Assembly: GCA_003669605.1 (NCBI GenBank)
Contig: QWOP01000043.1
Location: 1-64,000, forward strand
Origin: Planctomycetota bacterium
Lineage (GTDB): Bacteria; Planctomycetota; Planctomycetia; Pirellulales; UBA1268
Length of the DNA stretch: 64,000 bases
Direction of reading: 5' to 3'
Program-made: the position numbers and the translations under genes
The notes under the pieces: generated by a model
What the model saw: the letters and a program-made list of their open reading frames with translations, nothing else
The model's database searches: none
What the model was told of the DNA's origin: nothing
Shown here: positions 17,061-25,800 of the stretch, one piece after another
Numbering within the stretch: position 1 is the stretch's first letter
Layout of the letters: each line of letters begins with the position of its first letter

Positions 17061-18503
17061 ATGCCCAAACGCAACCTCGTCATCGTCTGCCTGCTCGTCG
17101 TCGCCTGCTTGGTGGCGTGGGCTGCCCGTGACCGCAACGGCCGCGGCCGCCTGTTCGCGGAGGCGACGGGGTACATCGAACGGATGCACCTCGACCCGGT
17201 CGATGAGGAGGCTCTCTTCCGAGCCGCGATGGACGGGATGTTTTCCAAACTCGATGAGCACTCGGCCTATGTCGTCGCGGAACAGCGGCAAAATATTGAC
17301 GGGGAGTTGTCGGGGGAGTTTGTCGGCGTGGGGCTCGAACTGGCGGCTGACAGCGGCCGGCGGTGGATCACTGTGACCACGCCGGTGGCAGATTCACCAG
17401 CCTGGCGGGCTGGTATTGCCGCCGGCGACAGAGTGCTTGCCATCGACGGCCGGTCGACTGACGGCATGCTCCTCAAGGATGCCGTGGCTGCACTGCGGGG
17501 AGCGGTGGGGAGCCGCGTCGCCGTGGAAGTGGCACCGCCAGAAGCCCCTGCTGGAGAATTGTCGGCCGTCACCGACGCCTCTCCTCAAGAGTCGCTTTCC
17601 GAACAGCAGACCTTCTCGCTCGAAAGGTCCGTTGTCCGCGCTCTTTCCGTCAGCGGTGACCGGCGCCTGGCGAATGGGGCCTGGGACTGGATGCTCGAAG
17701 GGGAGGATCGAATCGCCCTGGTGCGAATTTCAAAATTCGGCCAACACACCCTCGATGAGCTGGCTGTGGCCTGCGCGGCGCTGGTCGCTGCCGGTCCTCC
17801 TGCCGGGATCATTCTCGATCTCCGCGGGAATTCGGGCGGGTTGATGGCGGTGGCGATCGAGGTCTGCGACCAATTGATCGATGACGGCGTGATCGTCTCC
17901 ACCCGGCGGCGGCCGGCGGCGGGTACCCGCCCGATGCCCGCTGCTGTCGACCAGATCGACGTTCGCCGCGCCACTCCGGGGGCCGTGCTCCGGGATGTGC
18001 CGATGGTCGTGCTCATCGACGGGCTCACCGCCAGTGCCGCCGAGATCGTAGCCGCCTGCCTTCAGGACAACGGCCGTGCGGTGCTCGTCGGCAGTCGGAC
18101 CTACGGCAAGGGGACGGTGCAGTCTTTTGTGCCGCTGTCGGATGGCCGCAGCGTCCTCAAATTGACGACGTCGGAGTATCTCCGTCCCAACCGGGCGACC
18201 ATCCACCGCAGTCCGGACGACACCGACGGTGAATTGTGGGGTGTGACTCCGGACCGCAACTTTGAGATCACTCCCACTGGAATCACGCTGGAGAGAATCC
18301 GTGATTGGCGGCGACAGCGGGATGCCGTTCCCAGATTTGGTGGTCCCTCGGCGCTCGACATCAAACGTGCCGAGTCTGCAATCCCAAGCACGGGAGGAGC
18401 GGACGACGGATCGGCAGCGGCGCTGCCCCGTCACATCGACCCCGTGATTGGTCGGGGCTTGGGGGCACTGGCCATTCAGCGCGCTTCCCAGCCAGCAGAA
18501 TAG
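17061..18503 (+). CDS. S41 family carboxy-terminal processing protease
   Basis: This 480-residue serine protease has an N-terminal signal anchor (about residues 5-22, VIVCLLVVACLVAWAA) and a PDZ domain at about 85-165 (WITVTTPVADSPAWRAGIAA, GDRVLAIDGRS). The protease core carries ILDLRGNSGG, the Ser-containing GLTASAAEIVAACLQDNGRA (about residue 324) and the catalytic Lys in TYGKGTVQSFVPL (about 350). The Ser-Lys dyad is therefore intact. Family members trim or degrade exported proteins from the C-terminus. It lies 46 bp after glgC and may be read from the same transcript. It converges on folC with a gap of about 30 bp. Confidence 0.9.
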   Translation: MPKRNLVIVCLLVVACLVAWAARDRNGRGRLFAEATGYIERMHLDPVDEEALFRAAMDGMFSKLDEHSAYVVAEQRQNIDGELSGEFVGVGLELAADSGRRWITVTTPVADSPAWRAGIAAGDRVLAIDGRSTDGMLLKDAVAALRGAVGSRVAVEVAPPEAPAGELSAVTDASPQESLSEQQTFSLERSVVRALSVSGDRRLANGAWDWMLEGEDRIALVRISKFGQHTLDELAVACAALVAAGPPAGIILDLRGNSGGLMAVAIEVCDQLIDDGVIVSTRRRPAAGTRPMPAAVDQIDVRRATPGAVLRDVPMVVLIDGLTASAAEIVAACLQDNGRAVLVGSRTYGKGTVQSFVPLSDGRSVLKLTTSEYLRPNRATIHRSPDDTDGELWGVTPDRNFEITPTGITLERIRDWRRQRDAVPRFGGPSALDIKRAESAIPSTGGADDGSAAALPRHIDPVIGRGLGALAIQRASQPAE

Positions 18504-18533
18504 CCCCACAGGCACCCGATGCGGTCATCGCTG

Positions 18534-19928
18534 TCAGCGGGCATTGATCTCGGTGGCGAGGAAGAAGCTCCCCGCAATACAGACCACTCCGCGGGGGGTG
18601 GCCATCTGCCGGGCTTGCTGGAGTGCGAGGACTGGATTCGGAGCTGACTGCGGCACCGGCAGGCCAGCGGCCCGGCAGGCGGCCACGAGCCTGGCGATCG
18701 GAGCGGCGCGGGGATTGGTGACGTAGCGGGTGACGACCACGTGGTCGAAACTCCCCTTGCAGAGGGCGAGCATCTCCTCGATTTGCTTGTCGGCGCTGGC
18801 GGCAAAGAGAAGCACCCGGGGAGCCTGGCGGCCGGCGGCGGCGGCAAGTGCATCCTGGAGCGTCTCCATCAAGGATCGCATCGAGGCCACGTTGTGCGCG
18901 GCGTCGAGGACGACCAGCGGCCTGCGGAGGATCGGCTCGATGCGAGCTGGCAACCTGACCGCTGCCAGCCCGCGGTGCACGGCCCGCTCGGGCACCTGAT
19001 AGCCCCGTTCGCCGAGGAGCCTCACGGTGACGACCGCCAGCGCCGCGTTGTCGGCTTGGTGGCGACCGGTCATGGCCAGCGAATACTCGGCGCTGGCCCC
19101 GGGCACCTTCGCCACTGGCGTGAAACCGAGCACGCCCCCCCCGAGTTCGCCAGCACTTTTCGAGACAGAATGGGTGACGAGGAAATCGCGGTCGATCTGC
19201 AGCACCGCCGCCCTCCGCCGGGCCGCGGTGGTGGCGATGACGGCGCGGGCGCCGCTCCCCCGGGCGCCGCACACCACCGGGGAGCCGCGTTTGATGATCC
19301 CCGCCTTCTCGGCGGCGATGTGCTTCTCGGTCGGGCCGAGAACCGCCATGTGGTCGAGGCTGATGCTCGTGATCACCGACACCAGCGGTCGGGAGACGTT
19401 GGTGGCATCGAGCCTGCCCCCGAGGCCGGTTTCGAGGACCGCGATCGCGACGCGCTGACGGGCGAATTGATCGAAGGCCACTGCAGTGACCACCTCAAAC
19501 CAGGTCGGCCCGCGGAGCCCGCGGCGGGCCGCGGTGGTATCGAGCCGTTCGACAGCCGGGATCACGGTGGCAAAACTCCGCACCAGATCGGCCGCACTGA
19601 TCGGCCGGCCGTCGACTGAGATCCGTTCCTCGATGTCTCGCACATGGGGGGAGAGATAGCATCCGGTCCGGTGGCCGGCGCTCGACAGGATGGCGGCGAC
19701 CATCGCCACCGTTGATCCCTTGCCCTTGGTGCCGGCAACATGGACGACGGGGAAGCGGTCTTGGGGGCGGCCGATGAGCGTCAGCAAGCGGCGCATTCGC
19801 CCCAGGCCAAAGACCGATGCTCCTCCGGGCCCGACGGGGGTGAGCCGCTCGTAATTGACCCGCCGGTCGAGCCAGGCGATCGCTGCATCGCGGGAGAGGC
19901 CCGCGTGAGTCGTCCGCGACGCTGGCAT
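18534..19928 (-). CDS. folC: Bifunctional dihydrofolate synthase / folylpolyglutamate synthase
   Basis: This 464-residue Mur-ligase-type enzyme adds glutamate to dihydropteroate and tetrahydrofolate. It has the folate-ligase opening AIAWLDRRVNYERL, the P-loop VHVAGTKGKGSTVAM at about residue 63, GCYLSPHVRDIEERI, and the conserved AVLETGLGGRLDATN and TSISLDHMAVLG segments. The C-terminal domain has VVLDAAHNVASM. All are diagnostic for FolC. The ATG at 19928 is preceded by GGGAG; a GTG at 19937 is the alternative. It acts in the cytoplasm. Confidence 0.94.
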   Translation of the reverse strand: MPASRTTHAGLSRDAAIAWLDRRVNYERLTPVGPGGASVFGLGRMRRLLTLIGRPQDRFPVVHVAGTKGKGSTVAMVAAILSSAGHRTGCYLSPHVRDIEERISVDGRPISAADLVRSFATVIPAVERLDTTAARRGLRGPTWFEVVTAVAFDQFARQRVAIAVLETGLGGRLDATNVSRPLVSVITSISLDHMAVLGPTEKHIAAEKAGIIKRGSPVVCGARGSGARAVIATTAARRRAAVLQIDRDFLVTHSVSKSAGELGGGVLGFTPVAKVPGASAEYSLAMTGRHQADNAALAVVTVRLLGERGYQVPERAVHRGLAAVRLPARIEPILRRPLVVLDAAHNVASMRSLMETLQDALAAAAGRQAPRVLLFAASADKQIEEMLALCKGSFDHVVVTRYVTNPRAAPIARLVAACRAAGLPVPQSAPNPVLALQQARQMATPRGVVCIAGSFFLATEINAR

Positions 19929-20067
19929 CTTCCGCACACTCCCTCAGGTTCCCAGGCTGTTGATGAGTGTACCGCCGGGGCGGCGGAGCCAACCCCAAAG
20001 CGGACTTGATTCGGTTGGTCGCTTCGCGGACCCTCGCCACCCCTGGAAAAACCCTCCCCGGTGCCCC

Positions 20068-21369
20068 ATGCCCGCGACCCGCCCTCCGCCCCTGCTTGTT
20101 GCCGTCCGCTGTTGGCGTGCGCCTTCAGGGCTTTGTTGCTGTGGCTTGGCGCTAGTTTGGATTGTCGCGGCCTGTTGTCTCAACGACAAAGACGTCTTCG
20201 CTCAACCGGGAGAAACGGGGGGGACAGTCGGCGAATTACTGCCGTTGCCGCCGCCGATCGCCCCAAAGATCGATGACGGCATCCCCATCGATGCGACTGT
20301 CGTATTTCCGCCGATGGACTTTGCCGATCGACTCGACGGACAGGGGTATGGGGCCATTCCAGGGGCGCTGGCCACCGAGATGGTGCCCGCCTGGCCGCGC
20401 TGGTTCGCCGGCGCCAGCGGACTGGTGATGACGCGCACCCTCCCTGCCGGCACCAACACCATGCAGCCGGCAGCGGGACTGCCCACGCTCTCCACCGCTT
20501 CCGCCGCCGCCACCTGGCCGGGGGGGCTCGATCTCCACGTCGGCCGCTGGTTTGGGCCCGGACAGTCGTCGGCGATCGAGGGGATCTACTGGGGCGTGTA
20601 CGGTATCGGCTCGTCGGCAACGGTGGGATCTGCCGGAGGCCCCGGCCTCATCAATGGTATTCCCCAGGCCCCGGGCGCGATGCTGGCCGGCTCACCCGCC
20701 GCGGCGTTCCTCGCCGACTCGCAGGCGCAACAGATCAGCCGCTCGGATCTGGTCAACAATGTGGAGATCAACTGGCTCTACCGGCTCACCGACCGCCCGG
20801 AGTTCCCGCCGCTCGATCGCCGGCTGTCGTGGATCTGGCTGGCGGGCTTCAGGTTTTTCGAACTCCAGGACGTGGTCACGCAGACGTCAACATCATCGGT
20901 GATCCAGTCAATCGTCCCTGGTGGCAACCAGGCACTGCTTTCCGTAGCCACCAACAACAACCTTTTTGGAGGCCAGTTGGGCGCCAAGGCCGACTGGCGG
21001 ATCGCCCCACGGATCAGGCTCTCGGCCGTGCCGAAATTCATGGTCGGCGGCAATGCGATCACCAACACCACCGATCTGGCCACCGTCAGTGGCACGGGGG
21101 CCACGTTCGCCGACGGCACGCCTCTCCATGGGCATTCGACGCTGGGAGTCTTCTCCTGGTTGGGATCGGTCGACAGCGCCGTGGCCTGGGACGTGACCGA
21201 CCATTGGAGCCTGTCAGTCGGCTACCGGGTGGTCGGAGTGGGCAACATTGCCCAAGCCGATGGCCAGTGGCCGGCATCGATCAGTGGGCCGGCGTCGCTG
21301 GGTGGCATCGACGCCGGTTCGAGCACCGTGATTCACGGCGGTTTTGCCGGGTTCCAGGGGCGTTACTGA
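20068..21369 (+). CDS. BBP7-type outer membrane beta-barrel protein
   Basis: This 433-residue exported protein has a signal segment (about residues 8-35, LVAVRCWRAPSGLCCCGLAL then WIVAACC) and a long region of alternating hydrophobic/aromatic strands. These include ASGLVMTRTLPAGTN, GGLDLHVGRWFGPGQSSAIE, WIWLAGFRFFELQDVV, LGAKADWRIAPRIRLSAVPK and DHWSLSVGYRVVGVGNIAQA. The protein ends in an aromatic residue after VIHGGFAGFQGRY. This is the layout of the planctomycete BBP7 family, thought to be outer-membrane beta-barrels. Transport or adhesion roles are unknown. The ATG at 20068 starts the signal sequence; an upstream in-frame ATG at 19960 would add a non-signal extension. Confidence 0.82.
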   Translation: MPATRPPPLLVAVRCWRAPSGLCCCGLALVWIVAACCLNDKDVFAQPGETGGTVGELLPLPPPIAPKIDDGIPIDATVVFPPMDFADRLDGQGYGAIPGALATEMVPAWPRWFAGASGLVMTRTLPAGTNTMQPAAGLPTLSTASAAATWPGGLDLHVGRWFGPGQSSAIEGIYWGVYGIGSSATVGSAGGPGLINGIPQAPGAMLAGSPAAAFLADSQAQQISRSDLVNNVEINWLYRLTDRPEFPPLDRRLSWIWLAGFRFFELQDVVTQTSTSSVIQSIVPGGNQALLSVATNNNLFGGQLGAKADWRIAPRIRLSAVPKFMVGGNAITNTTDLATVSGTGATFADGTPLHGHSTLGVFSWLGSVDSAVAWDVTDHWSLSVGYRVVGVGNIAQADGQWPASISGPASLGGIDAGSSTVIHGGFAGFQGRY

Positions 21370-21409
21370 CAATTCCTCCGGGGGCGACACGCTCCAGGAA
21401 AAATCCCGG

Positions 21410-22852
21410 TCAGGACTCCTGCACCAGAACGTTGCGGAACTGCCAGGGATCGCTCGGGTCGATGTCCTCGGGGAACATCCCCGGACGGCCGACGAGTGGC
21501 GTCCAGTCGGTGTAGTGCCCGTTGACCGGTCCGAGATAGGGGCGTTGTACCTCGAGACAGCGACGGTAATCCATCTCGTCGGCCTCGACGATTCCAGCAG
21601 TGGGGTTCTCGATCGCCCACACCATTCCCGCCAGCACCGCCGACGACACCTGCAGGCCGGTGGCGTTTTGGTAGGGGGCGAGATCGCGGGTCTCGTCGAT
21701 CGAAAGTTGTGAACCGTACCAGTAGGCGTTTTTCTGGTGGCCGTAGAGGAGGACTCCAAGTTCATCGATGCCGTCGACGATCTCGTGTTCGTTGAGGATC
21801 TGGATCTTCTCCTGACGGACGCCGGCCCGGCCGAAGAATTCGTGCAGCGAGAGCACCGCATCGTCGGCGGGATGGTAGGCGTAATGGCAGGTGGGCCTGT
21901 ACACCACCTCTTCAGCGTCGCGGACGGTGAAATAATCGGCAATCGAGATCGATTCGTTGTGCGTCACGAGGAAGCCGTACTGCGGGCCTGGGGTCGGGCA
22001 CCAGGAGCGGACGCGCGTGTTGGCACCCGGTTGGAGCAGATAGGCTCCGGTCTTTGATCCGATCGTCTCCAGTCTGCCGTTGGGGGGGAGCCAGCGTTCG
22101 TGGGTTCCCCAGCCGAGTTCAGCCGGCTGCATGCCCTCCGAAAGAAAGCCCTCCACCGACCAGGTGTTGACGAACACGTCGCGGGGTTTGGGGTGCTTGG
22201 CGCGTTGCGTGTCGCGCTCGGCGATATGGATTCCCTTGACCCCCAGATCACGCATCAGGCGGCCCCATCCGGCACGGTCACCGGGAGCAGGCTCGGCATG
22301 GCCTCCGCCGCAGTCTTTGGCGAGATTGACCAGAGCCTGTTTCACCAACCATGACACCATGCCCGGATTGGCCCCGCAGCAGGAGACCGCCGTGGTGCCG
22401 CCGGGATGAAGGGCCTGCTCCTCCCGGACGGTGTTCCGCAGGGCGTTGTTGGTGCGGGCCTCGGGGCCGGCGCTGCGGTCGAAGTAGAAGCCAGGCCAAG
22501 GCTCGACCACGGTGTCGATGTACAGGGAGCCCAGTTCGCGGCACAGTCGCATGATATCCAGGGAGGAGGTGTCGACCGACAGGTTGACGCAAAAACCCTG
22601 GCCGCCGCCGGCGGTGAGCAGTGGTTCGAGGAGGTGGCGATAGCGGTCGCGGGTCACCGCCTGATGGATAAAACGGACTCCATGGCGGTCGAGGATCTCA
22701 CGGTCACGGTCGTCGGGATCGATGACCACAAACCGCGAGCGGTCGAATTCAAAGTGGCGTTCCAGAAGCGGGAGGGTGCCGCGGCCGATCGAACCGAAGC
22801 CGATCATCACCAGCGGGCCGTCGATCCGGGCATGCATGGGCCAAACGGGCAT
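21410..22852 (-). CDS. hss: Homospermidine synthase
   Basis: This 480-residue NAD-dependent enzyme of the saccharopine dehydrogenase/homospermidine synthase family makes the triamine homospermidine from putrescine. The nucleotide fold is PLVMIGFGSIGRGTLPLLER with Gly at residues 18, 20 and 23, followed by FVVIDPDD. Family segments include FCVNLSVDTSSLDIMRLC, LYIDTVVEPWPGFYFD, TAVSCCGANPGMVSWLVKQ and VYRPTCHYAYHPADDAVLSL. Length matches the bacterial Hss family. The ATG at 22852 has GAGGAA about ten bases upstream; an in-frame start at 22945 is less likely. It lies 140 bp downstream of accD on the same strand. Confidence 0.9.
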   Translation of the reverse strand: MPVWPMHARIDGPLVMIGFGSIGRGTLPLLERHFEFDRSRFVVIDPDDRDREILDRHGVRFIHQAVTRDRYRHLLEPLLTAGGGQGFCVNLSVDTSSLDIMRLCRELGSLYIDTVVEPWPGFYFDRSAGPEARTNNALRNTVREEQALHPGGTTAVSCCGANPGMVSWLVKQALVNLAKDCGGGHAEPAPGDRAGWGRLMRDLGVKGIHIAERDTQRAKHPKPRDVFVNTWSVEGFLSEGMQPAELGWGTHERWLPPNGRLETIGSKTGAYLLQPGANTRVRSWCPTPGPQYGFLVTHNESISIADYFTVRDAEEVVYRPTCHYAYHPADDAVLSLHEFFGRAGVRQEKIQILNEHEIVDGIDELGVLLYGHQKNAYWYGSQLSIDETRDLAPYQNATGLQVSSAVLAGMVWAIENPTAGIVEADEMDYRRCLEVQRPYLGPVNGHYTDWTPLVGRPGMFPEDIDPSDPWQFRNVLVQES

Positions 22853-22962
22853 GGGGGGCGTTTCCTCGAGGGGAAGGGCCCGCTCGCCATCTGTCGACGG
22901 GGGCCTGATCCCGCTTAGTGTCAGCAGCCCTGGCGTCCGGGTCAATGAACGGCTGCCCTGAA

Positions 22963-23002
22963 GGCTCTGTCACGCGAGACAGGAGGGCTCTGTCACCGCG
23001 AG
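22963..23002. repeat. Short near-perfect direct repeat at the accD 3-prime end
   Basis: GGCTCTGTCACGCGAG at 22963-22978 and the same string with one extra C at 22986-23002 lie 7 bp apart. The second copy covers the accD stop codon and last codons, so the first copy looks like a small local duplication. Confidence 0.6.
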
Positions 23003-23943
23003 CAGTAGTCGATCGCCCTGGCGATCTCGCTCTTCAGGTCTCGGCGGGCGACGATCCGGTCAATGAAGCCGTGTTCCAGGAGAAACTCACTGGTCTGGAA
23101 GCCCTTGGGCAATTCCACCCGGATGGTGGCCTTGATCGTCCGCGGGCCGGCAAAGCCGATCAGGGCCCGCGGCTCCGCGAAGCACAGGTCTCCGAGCGAC
23201 GCGAAACTGGCTGCCACGCCCCCCATCGTCGGATTGGTGAGCACGGAGATGAACAGCCCGCCCGACTGGGAATAGCGAGCGAGGGCTGCCGACACCTTCG
23301 CCATCTGCATCAGTGACAGGATTCCCTCGTGCATCCGCGCTCCGCCGCCAGAGGCGCTGATGATGATCAGCGGCAACTTCTGGCTGGTGGCCCGTTCCAC
23401 CAATCGCGTCAGTCGTTCGCCGACAACGCTTCCCATGCTCCCCATGATGAATGAGGAGTCGGTCACGCCGCAGGCCACGCGACGGGCACGGATCATGCCT
23501 GTTCCGGTGAGGGCCGCATCGGAGAGGCCGGTCCGCTTCTGTTCGGACACGATCCGTTCCGCATAGGGGCGCTTGTCGCGGAATCCAAGCGGGTCGGTGG
23601 GGCGGAGACCGCTATCCCACTCCTCAAACGTGCCGGCATCGAACAACTGCACGATCCGATTCACGGCCGAGACATACCAGTGGTAGCCGCATTTCGGACA
23701 GACGTTGAGAATCTCCTCCGCTTCCTTCCGGTAGATCGTCCCCTGGCAGCCTTCGCACTTTTGCCACAGCCCTTCCGGGACGCCACGCTTGGGCCGCGGT
23801 GGCCGCGGCTCGTCTGCCGCCGTCGGGGGGGGCAATTCGGGGGTGGTCGCCGGCACTTGTTCGCTTCCGGGCGCGGATGACTTTGCAGGGCCGGTGCTCC
23901 CTGGGGAATGGGGAGCGGCGGTGGATGAACTGCGGCGTGGCAT
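22993..23943 (-). CDS. accD: Acetyl-CoA carboxylase carboxyltransferase subunit beta
   Basis: This 316-residue subunit pairs with AccA to move the carboxyl group from biotin to acetyl-CoA, giving malonyl-CoA for fatty acid synthesis. The N-terminal zinc ribbon, KCEGC and CPKC at about residues 62-86, is followed by the carboxyltransferase core: [59 protein letters not shown] and [12 protein letters not shown]. These are all classic AccD motifs. The first 50 residues are Ser/Pro/Ala-rich and are an extension of no known role. It is followed on the same strand by hss. accA is not in this window. Confidence 0.96.
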   Translation of the reverse strand: MPRRSSSTAAPHSPGSTGPAKSSAPGSEQVPATTPELPPPTAADEPRPPRPKRGVPEGLWQKCEGCQGTIYRKEAEEILNVCPKCGYHWYVSAVNRIVQLFDAGTFEEWDSGLRPTDPLGFRDKRPYAERIVSEQKRTGLSDAALTGTGMIRARRVACGVTDSSFIMGSMGSVVGERLTRLVERATSQKLPLIIISASGGGARMHEGILSLMQMAKVSAALARYSQSGGLFISVLTNPTMGGVAASFASLGDLCFAEPRALIGFAGPRTIKATIRVELPKGFQTSEFLLEHGFIDRIVARRDLKSEIARAIDYCSR

Positions 23944-24100
23944 GCTGCTGCGGAGGAATAACTTTGAGGGCGGGGCTGACGATACTCAAGGGGGGCTGCC
24001 GATGCCAGGATCGACTGCCCGTGGCACCAGTGTAGTCGCCGGGCTGCGGCCGACGCTGCGCCGTTTCCAGCGGCGGGAATTCACGCTCACCGCGAGAGAA

Positions 24101-24781
24101 TCAGCGGTGGATGAGTCCATTGTGCCCCAGATTTTCTCCTCGGAGGGCCGCCGGCGGGCGGATGGGGATGACACCGAGGCTTCCGGCAGCGACACCGACC
24201 GGCGCCGATCGGGGGGACCAACCGGCCACCGACAGAGTGCGGACGTCGGGACCATAGCCGTCGACGGCCCACAGGTCTCCCACCGGCTCACCGGCCACCA
24301 CCCAGCGGACAATTCTGTCGAGTGGTTGCGGGACCACCAGGGCCACCCTGCCAATGGGGTGCCTGACGAGGAGTTTCTCGATGGCTCCGCTGACACGGTC
24401 GCAGGCTTCGCCCACCAGTTCGCCATCGGGAGGGGCGACCTTCCAGGGGTCTGCTTCCCAGTGCCAGGCCAGTCGCGGTTGGCGGCGCCGGATCTCCTCC
24501 ACCAGCATCCCCTGCCACAACCCCTGGTCGATGTTCGGCAGGTTCGGCACACGGCGGGGGGGGAGGCGGAGGGCGGCAGCGACAATCGTCGCTGTCTCCA
24601 TCGCGCAGGCGGCAGTCGAAGTGTAGAGGGCCAGCGGAGGGGCCGCCGACAGTTCGTGGGCCGCGGTCAGTGCAGCGACAGCTCCCCCGGGTGAGAGGGG
24701 AATGTCGAGGTTGCCGCGGATGCGGCCCTGCAGGTCGAAGTCCGTCGTGCCAGCACGAACAACGACGAGGAGGTCAGCCAT
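24101..24781 (-). CDS. Histidine-phosphatase-fold protein lacking the catalytic histidines (pseudo-phosphatase)
   Basis: This 226-residue protein has the phosphoglycerate-mutase/histidine-phosphatase layout: LLVVVRAGTTDFDLQGRIRG at 4-23, DIPLSPGG, a LYTSTAACAMETA helix at 52-64, DGELVGEACDRV at 119-130 and VALVVPQPLDRIV at 146-158. Active members have RHG at the first site; here it is RAG (His replaced by Ala10). The second catalytic His, normally in VSHG, is VPQP here (151-153). The phosphate-binding Arg of the SxxxRAxxTA helix is also absent. I infer a non-catalytic, ligand-binding or regulatory protein. As I recall, similar RPG/VPEP variants exist in other planctomycetes. Its ATG overlaps the stop of the upstream epimerase gene by 8 bp, so the two are translationally coupled. 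Confidence 0.8.
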   Translation of the reverse strand: MADLLVVVRAGTTDFDLQGRIRGNLDIPLSPGGAVAALTAAHELSAAPPLALYTSTAACAMETATIVAAALRLPPRRVPNLPNIDQGLWQGMLVEEIRRRQPRLAWHWEADPWKVAPPDGELVGEACDRVSGAIEKLLVRHPIGRVALVVPQPLDRIVRWVVAGEPVGDLWAVDGYGPDVRTLSVAGWSPRSAPVGVAAGSLGVIPIRPPAALRGENLGHNGLIHR

Positions 24782-25535
24782 CGGGGAGAGGGCTCCAGGA
24801 GGAATGGGCCGCGGCGTGGGCCGCGTCGCCGGCAATCCGTTGAAGTTCACGGATCGCCTGGGCGTAATCGGATGATTTGATGACGGCGCTGCCGGCCACG
24901 ATCCATTCGGCGCCGGCGGCAGCCACCGCAGGAATCGTCGCAGCGCCAATGCCGCCATCGACGCACAGCCGCACGGAGGCTCCGCGCTGGGCTCGGGCGG
25001 CGGCGAGGGCGGCAAGTTTTGGCAGCGAGCGGGGGTCGAAAGCCTGACCGCCGAACCCCGGCTCGACGCTCATCACCAGAACGCCGTCACAGTGGTCAAG
25101 GTGGTCGATCACCTGTTCCACTGGCGTGCCCGGGCTGATCGCCAGATGCGCCCGGGGACCGAGCCGACGGATCGCGGCGAGCGTCCGTCGCGGATCGGCA
25201 AGGGCTTCGAGGTGGACGGTGAGGATGTCGGCGCCACTGCGGGCGTAATCGGCCAACCAGCGGTCCGGTTCGGCCACCATCAGGTGGACCTCGAGCGGCA
25301 CCGAGGCCGCCCGACGGACCGCATCGACGACCACCGTGCCATACGTCAATTGGGGAACGAACACCCCGTCCATGACGTCGAGGTGGAGGGCCGCAGCACC
25401 AGCGTCCTCAAGCCTAGTCACCTCCGCGGCGAGGTGGCCAAAGTCACAGAGCAGGAGGGCAGGGAAGACGACAGGACCACGGCGCTCAACGAGTGAGTCG
25501 AGACGGTTGGGGGGGTGTCCTGCCGGAGGATTCAC
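24774..25535 (-). CDS. rpe: Ribulose-phosphate 3-epimerase
   Basis: This enzyme of the pentose phosphate pathway interconverts ribulose 5-phosphate and xylulose 5-phosphate. The TIM barrel shows AALHLDVMDGVFVPQLTYG (metal His and catalytic Asp), LEVHLMVAEPDRWLADYARS, VMSVEPGFGGQAFDPRSLPK and RLCVDGGIGAATIP (second catalytic Asp). The usual PSILSADF start reads PALLLCDFG here. The start is uncertain: the GTG at 25535 gives 253 residues with about 20 extra at the N-terminus, and the next in-frame start is an ATG at 25724 with a longer, non-family extension. It overlaps the downstream phosphatase-like gene by 8 bp. Confidence 0.88.
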   Translation of the reverse strand: MNPPAGHPPNRLDSLVERRGPVVFPALLLCDFGHLAAEVTRLEDAGAAALHLDVMDGVFVPQLTYGTVVVDAVRRAASVPLEVHLMVAEPDRWLADYARSGADILTVHLEALADPRRTLAAIRRLGPRAHLAISPGTPVEQVIDHLDHCDGVLVMSVEPGFGGQAFDPRSLPKLAALAAARAQRGASVRLCVDGGIGAATIPAVAAAGAEWIVAGSAVIKSSDYAQAIRELQRIAGDAAHAAAHSSWSPLPDG

Positions 25536-25774
25536 TGGTGCGTGTCGTGATCCCGGAAAAGCATCCGGGGGAATCGATGGTGGGACGGTGTCACGACAAC
25601 GTGTCGCTGGTGAGAAAGTGTACCACCCGACTGCTTTACGAGGCTTGGAATTGCCTGGGAAAAGGTCGCCCTCACCAGCCGCCGTTCGGGGCGCAACCAT
25701 CTGGAAACGATAGACTTCTGCCACGGGAAGGGGTGCTGCACTGGCGCGATGATCCGCGTGCGGGACACCCCCCC
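25509..25774. repeat. Region bounded by a perfect 12-bp inverted repeat
   Basis: GGGGGGGTGTCC at 25509-25520 is matched by its exact reverse complement at 25763-25774. The pair brackets 242 bp that include the rpe start and most of the rpe/creatininase intergenic region. No target-site duplication is visible at the ends, and no protein is encoded other than the rpe N-terminus. Confidence 0.5.
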
Positions 25775-25800
25775 GATACCCTCCCGGAGCCTCTGATCAG

